From JBDTSW01 sp963807385 (GTDB taxonomy: Bacteria; Actinomycetota; Thermoleophilia; Solirubrobacterales; 70-9): 64,000 nt of DNA. Below, one piece after another: positions 8,009-16,740 of this stretch (its first letter is position 1; every line of letters starts with the position of its first letter). The stretch lies in assembly GCA_963807385.1 (NCBI GenBank), contig CAWEBQ010000005.1, forward strand, positions 1 through 64,000. Direction: 5' to 3'. The notes under the pieces were generated by a model, which was not told the DNA's origin, made no database searches, and worked only from the letters and a program-made list of their open reading frames with translations. Both the position numbers and the translations under genes were made by a program.

Positions 8009-8875
8009 GTGGCCGCGCTGCGCGTCGGAACCCGCGGCAGCGCGCTGGCGCTGGCGCAGGCCGGCACCGTCTCGCGAGCGCTGGGGGGCGCCGAGATCGT
8101 GACCGTGAAGACGGCGGACGGCGGCGTAGGCGACAAGGGTCGCTTCGTCAGCGGTATCGAGGATGCCCTGCTGGCCGGGGAGGTGGACGTGGCAGTGCAC
8201 TCGGCGAAGGATCTCCCGGGCGAGCTCCCCGAAGGGCTCGAGTTGATCGCCGTCCCCGGCCGGGAGGATCCCGCCGACGCCTACGTTGGCGGTGCGGAGT
8301 CGCTGGACGGGGTGGCCGAGGGGGCTCGGATCGGCACCGCCAGCCTGCGCCGGCGCTCGCAGCTTCTGGCGCTGCGCCCCGACCTCGAGATCATGGAGCT
8401 GCGCGGAAACGTCGACACCCGCCTGGCGAAGCTCGCCGGGGGGGAGTGCGACGGGATCGTCCTGGCGGTCGCAGGGCTCCGTCGCCTCGGCCGTGGGGAT
8501 GAGATCTCCTTCGGCTTCACCGCGGGGCAGATGACCCCGGCTCCCGGCCAGGGATGCCTCGCCCTGGAGACCAGGGTCGGCGACGAGGCCTCGCGCTATG
8601 CCGCCAGCCAGCTCGGCGACCGAGCCGCGACGGTCGAGCTGGTCGCCGAACGGGCCGCGACCTTGGCCCTCGGCGCCACCTGCGACACGCCGGTGGGCGT
8701 GCTTGGCCGCGCCTCGGGCGAGGACCTGGTCGTCTCCGGGTACGCGGGAGCCCCGGATGGGTCGGATTGGGTCCGCGACACGATCGAGGGGTCGGTGGAC
8801 GACGCCGCGGCCCTCGGGACCGAGTTGGGCGAGCGCATGCTCGCGGCCGGCGGCGCCGAGATCCTCGGGCGCTAG
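8009..8875 (+). CDS. hemC: Porphobilinogen deaminase (hydroxymethylbilane synthase)
   Basis: This 288-residue enzyme joins four porphobilinogens into hydroxymethylbilane. It begins LRVGTRGSALALAQAG, carries VAVHSAKDLPGELPEG and the substrate-binding arginines of GTASLRRRSQLL, and C225 in LGATCDTPVG is the residue that holds the dipyrromethane cofactor. GTG start at 8009 lies seven bases after the hemA stop. The length is slightly shorter than E. coli HemC (313). The next gene supplies the following two activities. Confidence 0.96.
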   Translation: MAALRVGTRGSALALAQAGTVSRALGGAEIVTVKTADGGVGDKGRFVSGIEDALLAGEVDVAVHSAKDLPGELPEGLELIAVPGREDPADAYVGGAESLDGVAEGARIGTASLRRRSQLLALRPDLEIMELRGNVDTRLAKLAGGECDGIVLAVAGLRRLGRGDEISFGFTAGQMTPAPGQGCLALETRVGDEASRYAASQLGDRAATVELVAERAATLALGATCDTPVGVLGRASGEDLVVSGYAGAPDGSDWVRDTIEGSVDDAAALGTELGERMLAAGGAEILGR

Positions 8876-8882
8876 CGAAGGC

Positions 8883-8888
8883 TACGGT
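8883..8888 (+). promoter_or_regulatory. -10 element (TACGGT) before cobA-hemD
   Basis: TACGGT sits in the 19-base gap after hemC and ends 6 bases before the ATG at 8895. It may give an internal leaderless promoter for the fusion gene. Confidence 0.4.
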
Positions 8889-8894
8889 TGCGCC

Positions 8895-10403
8895 ATGGCA
8901 CGAGCGGGAGTCGTCTACCTCGTCGGCGCCGGGCCCGGCGACCCCGGGCTCATGACCGCTCGTTCCCTGGAGCTGATCGCCGGCGCCGACGTGATCCTCC
9001 ACGACCGGCTGATCCCCGCCGGCGCCCTCGACGGTGCCCGCGAGGACACCGAGCTGATCTACGTCGGCAAGCGGCCCGGCGACGCCGCGATGGAACAGAG
9101 CCAGATCGAAGAGCTGATGGTCGCGAAGGCGCGCGAAGGCCGTAGCGTCGTGCGTCTGAAGGGCGGCGACCCATTCGTCTTCGGGCGGGGCGGGGAGGAG
9201 GCCGAGGCGCTGGCCGCCGCGGGCGTCCCGTTCGAGGTGGTGCCCGGGGTGACCGCGGGCGTGGCTGCGCCGGCCTACGCCGGGATCCCCGTGACCCATC
9301 GCGACGACGCCGGAGCGGTCGCGTTCGTCACCGGCCACGAGGACCCGGCCAAGGGGCAGAGCGCGATCGACTGGGAAGCGCTCGCCCGGTTCCCGGGCAC
9401 GCTCGTCCTCTACATGGGAGTCGGGCGGGCGCCTGAGATCGCGAAGGCACTGATCGACGCCGGCCGCGATCCGGACGAACCGGCCGCGGCGGTCGAGCGC
9501 GGCAGCCTGCCCGGGCAGCGCTCCGTAGTGACCACGCTGGCCTCGCTCCCCGGCGAGATCGAGGCCCAGGGAATCGGACCGCCCGCGATCCTCCTCGTCG
9601 GCGAGGTGGCGGGGCGCACCGACGCGATCGGCTGGCTCGAGCGGCGCCCCCTTCACGGCAGGCGGGTGGTGGTCACCCGCGCTCGCGCCCAGGCAAGCGG
9701 GCTCGCCTCGGCGCTTGGTGCGCTCGGCGCCGACGTGATCGAGCTGCCCGCGATCCGCATCGAGCCCCGGATCGACACCGATGAGGTCGTCCGAGCCGTG
9801 GCCGAGCTCGAGGATTACTCCCTGATCTGCCTCGCAAGCCCCAACGCCGTTCGCCTGCTCCGGGAGGCGATGGCGGCCCAGGGGCGCGACGCTCGCTCGC
9901 TCGCGGGCGTCACCATCGCCGCCGTCGGCCCGGGTACGGAGGCTGCCCTCGGCGAGCTGGGGGTGATCCCCGACGTCGTCCCCGAGCGGTTCGTCGCCGA
10001 GGGGCTGGCCGACGCGCTGGCCGACGTGGAGGTCGAGGGCAAGCGCGTCCTGCTCGCCCGGGCCGCGAAGGCCCGTGAGGTCCTGCCCGACGTGCTGCGC
10101 GAGCGTGGGGCCGAGCTCGACGTGGTCGCCCTGTATGAGACGGTCCGCGAGGATCCCGACCAGGAGTCGATCGAGGCGGCGATGGACGCCGACTACGTCA
10201 CGTTCACGTCTTCCTCGACCGTCACGAATCTGATGGCGGTCCTCGATGGCCGGTTTCCGGCGCGGGCCCGCGTTGTGTCGATCGGCCCGGTCACAAGCGA
10301 GGCGGCGCGCGAGGCCGGCCTGGAGGTCGACGTCGAAGCCGAGCGGCATGATCCAGACGGCATCGTCGAGGCCCTCGTGGCGGACGCCGCCGCGAACCGG
10401 TAG
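8895..10403 (+). CDS. Uroporphyrinogen-III C-methyltransferase / uroporphyrinogen-III synthase fusion
   Basis: The 502-residue fusion begins at ATG 8895, MARAGVVYLVGAGPGDPGLMT. Residues 1-245 are the SUMT (CobA/CysG-A) domain, with VRLKGGDPFVFGRGGEEAEAL, PGVTAGVAAPAYAGIPVTHR and VLYMGVG. Residues about 255-502 are HemD, starting GRRVVVTRARAQASGLASAL, with SPNAVRLL and the terminal FTSSSTVTNLM region. HemD cyclises hydroxymethylbilane to uroporphyrinogen III, and SUMT methylates it to precorrin-2 for siroheme or cobalamin. The fusion is known in several Gram-positive lineages. hemB and hemL are not in the window. Confidence 0.95.
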   Translation: MARAGVVYLVGAGPGDPGLMTARSLELIAGADVILHDRLIPAGALDGAREDTELIYVGKRPGDAAMEQSQIEELMVAKAREGRSVVRLKGGDPFVFGRGGEEAEALAAAGVPFEVVPGVTAGVAAPAYAGIPVTHRDDAGAVAFVTGHEDPAKGQSAIDWEALARFPGTLVLYMGVGRAPEIAKALIDAGRDPDEPAAAVERGSLPGQRSVVTTLASLPGEIEAQGIGPPAILLVGEVAGRTDAIGWLERRPLHGRRVVVTRARAQASGLASALGALGADVIELPAIRIEPRIDTDEVVRAVAELEDYSLICLASPNAVRLLREAMAAQGRDARSLAGVTIAAVGPGTEAALGELGVIPDVVPERFVAEGLADALADVEVEGKRVLLARAAKAREVLPDVLRERGAELDVVALYETVREDPDQESIEAAMDADYVTFTSSSTVTNLMAVLDGRFPARARVVSIGPVTSEAAREAGLEVDVEAERHDPDGIVEALVADAAANR

Positions 10404-10408
10404 CGCCC

Positions 10409-11222
10409 GTGGCCGCCCGGCCGATCACCCTCCTGTCGGACTACGGGAACGACGACGAGTTCGCCGGCGTCTGCCGCGCCGTGATCGCCGTGATCGCGCC
10501 GACGCGCCCCGATCGTCGATCTGACCCACGGGATCCCTAGGCACGCCGTGGGCGAGGGCGGGTTCGTGCTGGCCCGCTCGCTCCCGTACGCAGCGCCCGG
10601 CGTGCACGTTGCCGTCGTCGATCCGGGCGTCGGCTCGCCTCGCCGAGCGGTGGCGGTGCGCACAGCCCGCGAGGACCGCATCCTCGTGGGGCCGGACAAC
10701 GGCCTGCTGATCCCGGCGATCGAGCGCTTCGGCGGAGCCGCGGACTGCGTGGACATCTCCCTCTCGCCGCTGCGGCTCGAGCCGGTCTCGGCCAGCTTCC
10801 ACGGCCGCGACCTCTTCGCCCCGGTGGCCGCGCACGTAGCGGCCGGAGCTGACGTCGGCGCCGTCGGAGAGCCGATCGAGGCGAGCACGCTCGAGCCATC
10901 GCCGCTGCCGACGCCGGAGTTCACCGGCGCGGATGTCGTGGCCCAGGTGGTCGCCTCAGACCGGTTCGGGAACGCCTCGCTCAACCTCAGCCATGAGGAC
11001 CTGCCGCGGACGGGGCTTCGCCTCGGCAGCCCCGTGCGTCTCGTTTCGGGCGACGAGGATCGCGAGCTGCCGTTCGCTCTCACCTTCAGCGACGTCGCCG
11101 CGGGCGAGCCGATCCTCTACGAGGACTCGTATCGCTGGCTCGCCGTCGCGGTCAACCGGGGGAGCGCCAGGGAGTCCCTGGGGCTTCACCCGGGCGCCGT
11201 GGTCAGGCTTTCTCCGGCGTGA
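10409..11222 (+). pseudogene. SAM hydroxide adenosyltransferase (DUF62 / chlorinase-like), frameshifted
   Basis: From GTG 10409 the frame reads AARPITLLSDYGNDDEFAGVCRAVIAVIAP, then runs into a stop; the next frame continues PIVDLTHGIPRHAVGEGGFVLARSLPY. Removing one C from the CCCC at 10507-10510 joins them into a normal protein of about 270 residues. It has the LLSDYG Asp, VVDPGVGSPRRAVAV, GPDNGLL, FHGRDLFAPVAA and a C-terminal barrel. Family members with this architecture hydrolyse S-adenosylmethionine to adenosine and methionine, and a few make halogenated products. GTG lies five bases after the hemD stop. Sequencing error is as likely as real inactivation. Confidence 0.8.
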
Positions 11223-11945
11223 GCGAGCCGAGCGTCTTCGGTCGGCCGCACCGCCACCTGCGCACCACCGACTCCACCAACGCAGCGGCTCCGCGGGCCG
11301 GCGGAGGCCGGGGCCCCCTCGGGCACGGTGGTCACCGCGGACCATCAGGAGGCGGGCCGGGGACGCACCGGCCGGCGGTGGTCGGCCCGGCCGGGCTCGG
11401 CGTTGCTCTACTCGGCGCTACTCCGGCCCCTCGATGAGCGCCATCGGCTGCTGCCGCTCGCCGTGCCGCTCGCCGTCTGCGAGGCCGTCGAGTCGCTCGG
11501 CGACGCCGAGTGCCGGGTGAAGTGGCCCAACGACGTCTGGATCGATGAACGGAAGGTCTCGGGGGTGTTGATCGAGGCGCGCCCTCCGGAGTGGGCCGTG
11601 ATCGGCGTCGGCATCAACCTCGGGCTCGCCGACGATGAGTTCCCCGCGGATCTGCGCTGGCCCGCCACATCGGTGGGCGGCGGCGTGAAGGCCGAGGACG
11701 CGCGTCCGGCCTTGGACGATGCGCTCGGGCGCTGGGTGGAGGCTCCCGCGGAGCGGGTCCTGGACGAGTTCGCGCGTCGCGACGCGCTGCGTGGCCGGGC
11801 GATCGGCTGGGAGGGGTCCGGAGTCCCCGACGGGGCGGGGACGGCCGAGGGGATCGACCCCGACGGCAACCTGACGGTGAGCACTGCGTCGGGCGATCGG
11901 GTCGCGCTCGGCGCGGGCGAGGTCAGCCTGAAGCTGGACGGCTGA
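11219..11945 (+). pseudogene. birA: Biotin-[acetyl-CoA-carboxylase] ligase BirA (no HTH), frameshifted
   Basis: The GTG at 11219 overlaps the preceding stop (GTGA). The first frame gives FGRPHRHLRTTDSTNAAA, the biotin-ligase start. A shift between about 11290 and 11312 then leads into AEAGAPSGTVVTADHQEAGRGRTGRRW, with the biotin-binding GRGRxGRxW loop, followed by VKWPNDVWIDERKVSGVLIEA and VIGVGINLGL. The C-terminal domain ends ALGAGEVSLKLDG. Together they make a full-length group I (non-repressor) ligase of about 240 residues. It would biotinylate the BCCP domain encoded at 54832-56601. One-base indel; error or decay cannot be told apart here. Confidence 0.85.
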
Positions 11946-11966
11946 GGCGACGGCTCGACCGGGCGC

Positions 11967-14648
11967 CTACTCGTCGGCTTTCCTGTCGTCGCCTGTCGGG
12001 CCGCCGTCGAGCTTCTCGCGCTCGCGACCGCCCTTGCCGCCCTTCGAGTTTCCGCCCTTGCGTCCGCCGTCCTTGGCGTTGCCGGCCTTGCCCTGGCCGC
12101 TCGAGCCGTTGCCCGCCCCGCCGGACTTTCCTCGGCGCCGGCGCCGTCGGGACCCGCCCGACTTGGGGAAGTTGCGTAGCAACTCGCGCGCGACTGCCGA
12201 GGGCTTGCGCGCCATGCGCATGCGGGCGCCGCGCAGCACCTCCTCGGCCTCCGGCGTGTGGGCCACGGAGGCGGCGAGCAGGGCGACCGCGAGGCGGCGG
12301 TCGTGCTGGCGCGCGGCGTGGACAATCCGTCTGGCGTTGCGGCCGTGGGCGCGGCCGGAGGAGTTCACGAACAGCCCCAGCAGGCGCTTGGTCTCCGGCC
12401 AGCGCTGGACCGCGTACTCCTCGTGGAGCTCGCGGGTGAACGAAGCGAGGCGCCAGACCCAGGCCTGAGCCTGGTCGCGGCGGCCGATGCGCTGCTCGGC
12501 GAGCGCCTGCAGCAGGCACTTCACGCCGGCGCGGCGCTCGTCCCGCGGCCAGGTCGCGACGACCTCGGCGGCATCGTCGAACGCCTCGGCGTCGCGCAGT
12601 GCGGCGATCTCGGCCAGGGCCTTCAGGCGGAGCTGGTGATTGCGGTTGCGCTGGACGCAGGTCAGCAGATAGCGGCGGCGGAGCTCCTTGGACTCGTCGT
12701 GCTGGAGCATCGCCTTCGCCCGTCGCCAGTTGTTGGACGTGACGCGGGCGCCGGCCAGCGCCGCCCAGGCGTGCTGCTCGGTGAAGTTCAGGTTCTCGAC
12801 CGCGATCCGCCAGAGCTCGCGCTCCAGCACCTGGAGGCGGCGTTCGGGGTCTGCGGACACCGGGACCACCCGGCGCTCCACTCGCACCCGGCGACCACGA
12901 CCGCGGCGCACGGGGCCGACGACGATCGCGCCGCCCCGATACACGTCACGGTCGAGCAGGGAGTGGAGGGTGACGATGGTCTCGTCGCTGGTGGTGGCCG
13001 GATGGACCAGGTCGATCACCAGGCCCGCCTCCTTGCCCGGCGCGCGCCGGGTCACCCGGCCGACCCGCTGCTGGTAGACGCGGCGGGACGCCGTGGGCGC
13101 GAGGTGCATGCAGATCGTGGCGCGGGGTGAGTTCCACCCCTCGGCGAGGAGCATGGCGTTGCAGAGCACATCCACGTCGCCGCGCTCGAACCCGGCGAGG
13201 ATCTCGGCGAGATCTCGCTTGGGCGTCTCGCCCGACACCGCCTGCGCGTTGATGCCGGCGTCGCGGAAGGCCGCGGCGACGTTGCTCGCGTGCCGGACGC
13301 CGGCGGTGTAGACGACGCCGGGGACGTTCCGGAAGCGGGAGTTGTAGAGGTCGGCGATGGCGACGTTGAAGGGCTCCTGGTCGAGCAGCTTCGCCAGCTC
13401 CTCCTGATCGAAGTCCTGGTCCACCTCCCCGCGGCGGAGGGGCACCTTGGCGATGGTGCGGACGCCGGGCCCGGGCGGGATGCGCAGGCAGCGGAGCGGC
13501 GAAATCACGCCCCGACGGGCGGCCTGGGCGAGGTCGAAGCGGGAGGTCTGGGTGGGGAAGAGGTCGGCGACGTGGCGGGCGATCAGGGCGCCCGTCGCGG
13601 TCATTCCGATGAACACCGGCCCGGGCCAGTCACGGATGCAGCCGCTGGTCTTCTCGCCGAGGGCGGTGTGCGCCTCGTCGCAGATCACGATCGAGTAGGC
13701 GTCGGAGATCCGGGTGGAGTTGCGCACGAACCACTGGTAGGTCTCGACGGTCACGGGGCCGTACGGCTGGTCGGCGTCGTCGAGGAGCGGAGGGCAGAGC
13801 CGCTCCTTGTAGCCGCGGTCGGAGATCTCGCCGATGAACTGGTCGACGAGGTTGCGGCGGTGGGTGAGGATCAGGATGCCTCCGGTCCGCGAGGCCTCGA
13901 TGAAGCCGACCGCGGCCACGGTCTTGCCCGCCCCGGTGGCGTGCTCGAACCAGAAGCGCCGATCGGCCCCGGGATCCTCGGGCGCCTCGTCGACGAGATC
14001 CTCGTCCTCGTCGTCGGCCAGCTCCTCCCAGTCCTGGGGCTCCTCGTCCGGGGCCAGGTCCTCGGGCTCGGGATCGGGCTCGTCGAGTTTGAGGGCGTCG
14101 TCATCGTCGTCCTCGTCAAGGTCGCCGTCATCCGAGTCGGCGTCGTCGTCGGCGTCGAGATCCTCCTCGCTCTCGCTCGGGGGGCCAGACCCCTTGGCGC
14201 CGTTTGGGCTCGGATCGTCGGGTGCTTCGGTGTCTGAAGCCGCGCTCGGTGCTTCGGGCGCCCCGTTGGAACCGTTCGCTCGGGCGTCTCCGTTCAGCTC
14301 CAGCTCGGCGACGAGCGCGGCGAGCGTGCCCGAGAGGGCGTCCACCTGATGCTCGGAGAGCTCGGCGCCGTCCAGCAGCTTGGGCGGCTCCTCGGCGAGC
14401 AGGCGCTCGAGGCCCAGCATCAGCGAGTACTCGCGGCGCCACTCGGCCGACGGCGCCTCAGCGCCTGACTCGATTTCCACCAGCGCGGCGTCGGCGGCAC
14501 GGCGACGGGCGGTCCCGGCGCCGAGGACGGCGATGTCCTCGCCGTCGAGCAGCACCGGCTCGCGGGTGAATTCGCGCACGCGTTCGAGATCGGCGTCTGA
14601 AAGTGACGCTTCGGCCGCGCTCGCGGCGACATCAGTGGTGTTTTCCAT
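11967..14648 (-). CDS. Superfamily 2 DEAH-type helicase with acidic insert and basic tail
   Basis: The 893-residue protein has Walker A ATGAGKT at 237-243, DEAH at 324-327, motif III GMTATG near 348-353 and a helicase C domain with VYQQRVGRVTRR as motif VI. Unusually, the helix expected just before Walker A (LLDGAELSEHQVDAL, 91-105) is separated from it by about 130 residues, including an almost purely acidic stretch at 142-228. The last 70 residues are Arg/Lys/Gly/Ser-rich (GGSRRRRRRGKSGGAGNG and beyond), likely nucleic-acid binding. Residues 600-820 are helical and unassigned. The two charged low-complexity regions could bind each other or gate DNA/RNA access. Cytosolic; substrate unknown; monocistronic and divergent from the thioredoxin gene. 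Confidence 0.88.
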   Translation of the reverse strand: MENTTDVAASAAEASLSDADLERVREFTREPVLLDGEDIAVLGAGTARRRAADAALVEIESGAEAPSAEWRREYSLMLGLERLLAEEPPKLLDGAELSEHQVDALSGTLAALVAELELNGDARANGSNGAPEAPSAASDTEAPDDPSPNGAKGSGPPSESEEDLDADDDADSDDGDLDEDDDDDALKLDEPDPEPEDLAPDEEPQDWEELADDEDEDLVDEAPEDPGADRRFWFEHATGAGKTVAAVGFIEASRTGGILILTHRRNLVDQFIGEISDRGYKERLCPPLLDDADQPYGPVTVETYQWFVRNSTRISDAYSIVICDEAHTALGEKTSGCIRDWPGPVFIGMTATGALIARHVADLFPTQTSRFDLAQAARRGVISPLRCLRIPPGPGVRTIAKVPLRRGEVDQDFDQEELAKLLDQEPFNVAIADLYNSRFRNVPGVVYTAGVRHASNVAAAFRDAGINAQAVSGETPKRDLAEILAGFERGDVDVLCNAMLLAEGWNSPRATICMHLAPTASRRVYQQRVGRVTRRAPGKEAGLVIDLVHPATTSDETIVTLHSLLDRDVYRGGAIVVGPVRRGRGRRVRVERRVVPVSADPERRLQVLERELWRIAVENLNFTEQHAWAALAGARVTSNNWRRAKAMLQHDESKELRRRYLLTCVQRNRNHQLRLKALAEIAALRDAEAFDDAAEVVATWPRDERRAGVKCLLQALAEQRIGRRDQAQAWVWRLASFTRELHEEYAVQRWPETKRLLGLFVNSSGRAHGRNARRIVHAARQHDRRLAVALLAASVAHTPEAEEVLRGARMRMARKPSAVARELLRNFPKSGGSRRRRRRGKSGGAGNGSSGQGKAGNAKDGGRKGGNSKGGKGGREREKLDGGPTGDDRKADE

Positions 14649-14814
14649 GCAGGAAGAAGTGGTCGGGCCCCACGCCGTTGATCAAGATCGGAGGCGGGGA
14701 GCGCAGTAACCTCGATGGAGGCGGACGCCGAGCGGAAACCCCTGTGCCCGGACGGCGGCTGCTCCGGGACTCCATGACTGGAGCCGACCTGAAACGTACC
14801 AGCCTCAGCGACGG

Positions 14815-15405
14815 ATGAACGCCAAACACGCAATCACCGCCATCGCAGTTGCCGCCTGTGTTGTGCCCAGCGGCTGTGGGGGAGATGACTCCGGAGGCGA
14901 CCCCGGCGCAGGCAACCCCGCGTCCGAGGTGTCGCTCGAGCAGGCCACCGCGCCGCTCGAGGGCGCTCCGCCCGAGCTGCGGGTCATCCGCGAGGAGGCC
15001 AACGAGCTGCTCGACGGCGGCACCGAGGCGTTCGCCGCGCGCCTCGACGAGCTCCGGGGCGCGCCGGTGGTCGTCAACAAGTGGGCGTCGTGGTGCGGGC
15101 CGTGCCGGTTCGAGTTCCCCTTCTTCCAGTCGCAGGCCGACGAGCGCGGCGCCGAGGTCGCCTTCCTCGGCATCGACTCGAACGACTCGGTCGCTGCGGC
15201 GGAGACGTTCCTGACCGAGCTGCCCCTGCCCTATCCGAGCTACCTGGACCCCGACCAGGAGCTCGCCGACGAGTTCCTCGACAACGCTCGTGAGTTCCCC
15301 GCCACCGGCTTCTACGACTCCCGGGGCGAGCTCGCCTACGTCCATCTGGGCGGATACCCGGACGAGGAATCCCTGGCCGCCGACATCGACAGGTACGCCC
15401 AGTAG
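14815..15405 (+). CDS. TlpA/ResA-like thioredoxin-fold lipoprotein
   Basis: The 196-residue product has a lipoprotein signal peptide with lipidated C21 (VVPSGCGG) and a low-complexity linker. A thioredoxin fold carries W-C94-G-P-C97 in VVNKWASWCGPCRFEFPFF, with the cis-Pro segment EFPATGFYD. Members of this group act outside the membrane as thiol-disulfide reductants, commonly for apocytochrome c. With ccmABCD about 8 kb away, a CcmG/ResA-like role is reasonable but not proven. No Shine-Dalgarno sequence or clear -10 is visible just upstream. Confidence 0.88.
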   Translation: MNAKHAITAIAVAACVVPSGCGGDDSGGDPGAGNPASEVSLEQATAPLEGAPPELRVIREEANELLDGGTEAFAARLDELRGAPVVVNKWASWCGPCRFEFPFFQSQADERGAEVAFLGIDSNDSVAAAETFLTELPLPYPSYLDPDQELADEFLDNAREFPATGFYDSRGELAYVHLGGYPDEESLAADIDRYAQ

Positions 15406-15414
15406 CCCGGCACC

Positions 15415-15420
15415 CATAAT
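15415..15420 (+). promoter_or_regulatory. -10 element (CATAAT) before NfeD-like protease gene
   Basis: CATAAT ends 6 bases before the GTG start at 15427 and lies just after the thioredoxin gene stop, giving a probable separate leaderless transcript. Confidence 0.45.
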
Positions 15421-15426
15421 GGGCCG

Positions 15427-16740
15427 GTGACGCCGCGCGCACTCCGCCTGCTCCTCCCCCTCGTTGCGGTCGCTGTTGGAGGTATCGGTTTGCTCTCCAG
15501 CGCCCTCGCGCAGAGCGACGGCGGCACCGCCTACTCCATGGAGCTCACCGGCACGATCGACCCGGCCACCGAGTCCTGGGTGGGCAAGGCGCTCGACGAT
15601 GCCTCCGAACAGGGCGCAGAGCTGGTGATCATCCGCCTCGACACGCCGGGCGGCCTCGACACCTCGATGCGCGAGATCGTCAAGGACATCATCGCCGCCC
15701 CGATGCCGGTCGTCGTCTACGTCTCGCCGGACGGCGCCAGGGCCGCGTCGGCCGGGCTCTTCGTCACCCAGGCCGCGGACGTCGCAGCGATGGCCCCGCA
15801 GACCAACATCGGGTCGGCCTCGCCGATCTCGATCGGCGGCCAGGACATCGGCGAGGTGCTTGGGCGCAAGATCGAAAACGACGCGGTCGCCTACGTGAAA
15901 GCCCTCGCCGAGGCGCACGGCCGCGACGCGGAGCTCGCAGCGGCGATGGTCACAGACGCCGAGAACGTCACCGCGGAGGAGGCGCTTGACGCGGGGCTGA
16001 TCGACATCGTCGCCCCGAACGAGCAGGACCTCCTGTCGCGGCTCGACGGCTTCGAGGTTCAGGGGCCGAAGGCCCAGACGCTCGACAGCGCCGGACTCGT
16101 GATCGAGCAACACGACACGCCTCTGCAGTTCCAGCTGCTCCAGATCATCGTCAACCCGACGGTCTCATTCCTGCTCCTGGCGGTCGGGATGCTCGGCCTG
16201 GTAATCGAGATCTTCAGCCCGGGCCTGATCCTCCCCGGGACGCTCGGCGCGATCGCCTTCCTGCTCGGCCTCTACGGGACCTCCCAGCTCCCCGTCACCT
16301 TCGCCGGTGTCGCCCTGCTTGTGCTCGGCGTGGTCCTGATCATCGCGGAGGCCCACGTCTCGGGGGGCGTGCTGGGGGTGGTCGGCGTCATCGCGATCAC
16401 CCTTGCGGGGTTGCTGCTTTACGACACCAACAGCGAGGCCCTGGAGGTCTCGGCGCCGGTGATCATCGTCACCGGCGTCCTGATCGGCGGCTTCCTCGTC
16501 TTCGCGACCACCAAGGTCGTCGAGGCGCGCCGCCGCCCCGTGCGAACCGGCTGGGAGGAGCTGATCGGAGCAGAGGCCGAGGTGCGTCAGGCGATCGACC
16601 CGGTTGGTCAGGTCTTCGTCGAGGGCGCCCTGTGGCGGGCCGAAGCGCAAGAGGAAGATGCGCCAATTCCGGCCGGCGCCCGGGTAGCGGTCGAGTCCGT
16701 CGATGGCCTCACGCTGAGGGTGCGGCCGATCCAGCATTGA
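15427..16740 (+). CDS. NfeD-like membrane-bound serine protease (ClpP class)
   Basis: The 437-residue protein has an N-terminal signal anchor and a ClpP/crotonase-fold protease domain (about 37-210). The likely nucleophile is S108 in GARAASAGLF and the Lys base near K148 (GRKIENDAVAYVK). Four to five transmembrane helices follow (about 235-370), ending with a soluble OB-fold NfeD domain (VRTGWEELIGAEAEVRQAI onward). In the best-studied homologue the protease cleaves stomatin-type SPFH proteins; an SPFH protein is encoded 7 kb away at 23731. GTG start. The 3' end overlaps the convergent regulator gene by 32 bases. Confidence 0.92.
   Translation: MTPRALRLLLPLVAVAVGGIGLLSSALAQSDGGTAYSMELTGTIDPATESWVGKALDDASEQGAELVIIRLDTPGGLDTSMREIVKDIIAAPMPVVVYVSPDGARAASAGLFVTQAADVAAMAPQTNIGSASPISIGGQDIGEVLGRKIENDAVAYVKALAEAHGRDAELAAAMVTDAENVTAEEALDAGLIDIVAPNEQDLLSRLDGFEVQGPKAQTLDSAGLVIEQHDTPLQFQLLQIIVNPTVSFLLLAVGMLGLVIEIFSPGLILPGTLGAIAFLLGLYGTSQLPVTFAGVALLVLGVVLIIAEAHVSGGVLGVVGVIAITLAGLLLYDTNSEALEVSAPVIIVTGVLIGGFLVFATTKVVEARRRPVRTGWEELIGAEAEVRQAIDPVGQVFVEGALWRAEAQEEDAPIPAGARVAVESVDGLTLRVRPIQH

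Noticed and set aside
10961..10972. TTCGGGAACGCC, resembling half of the SARP-type site
   Set aside because: It is a single box inside a conserved coding segment (DRFGNASLN) of the SAM hydrolase gene and has no partner at 11 bases.
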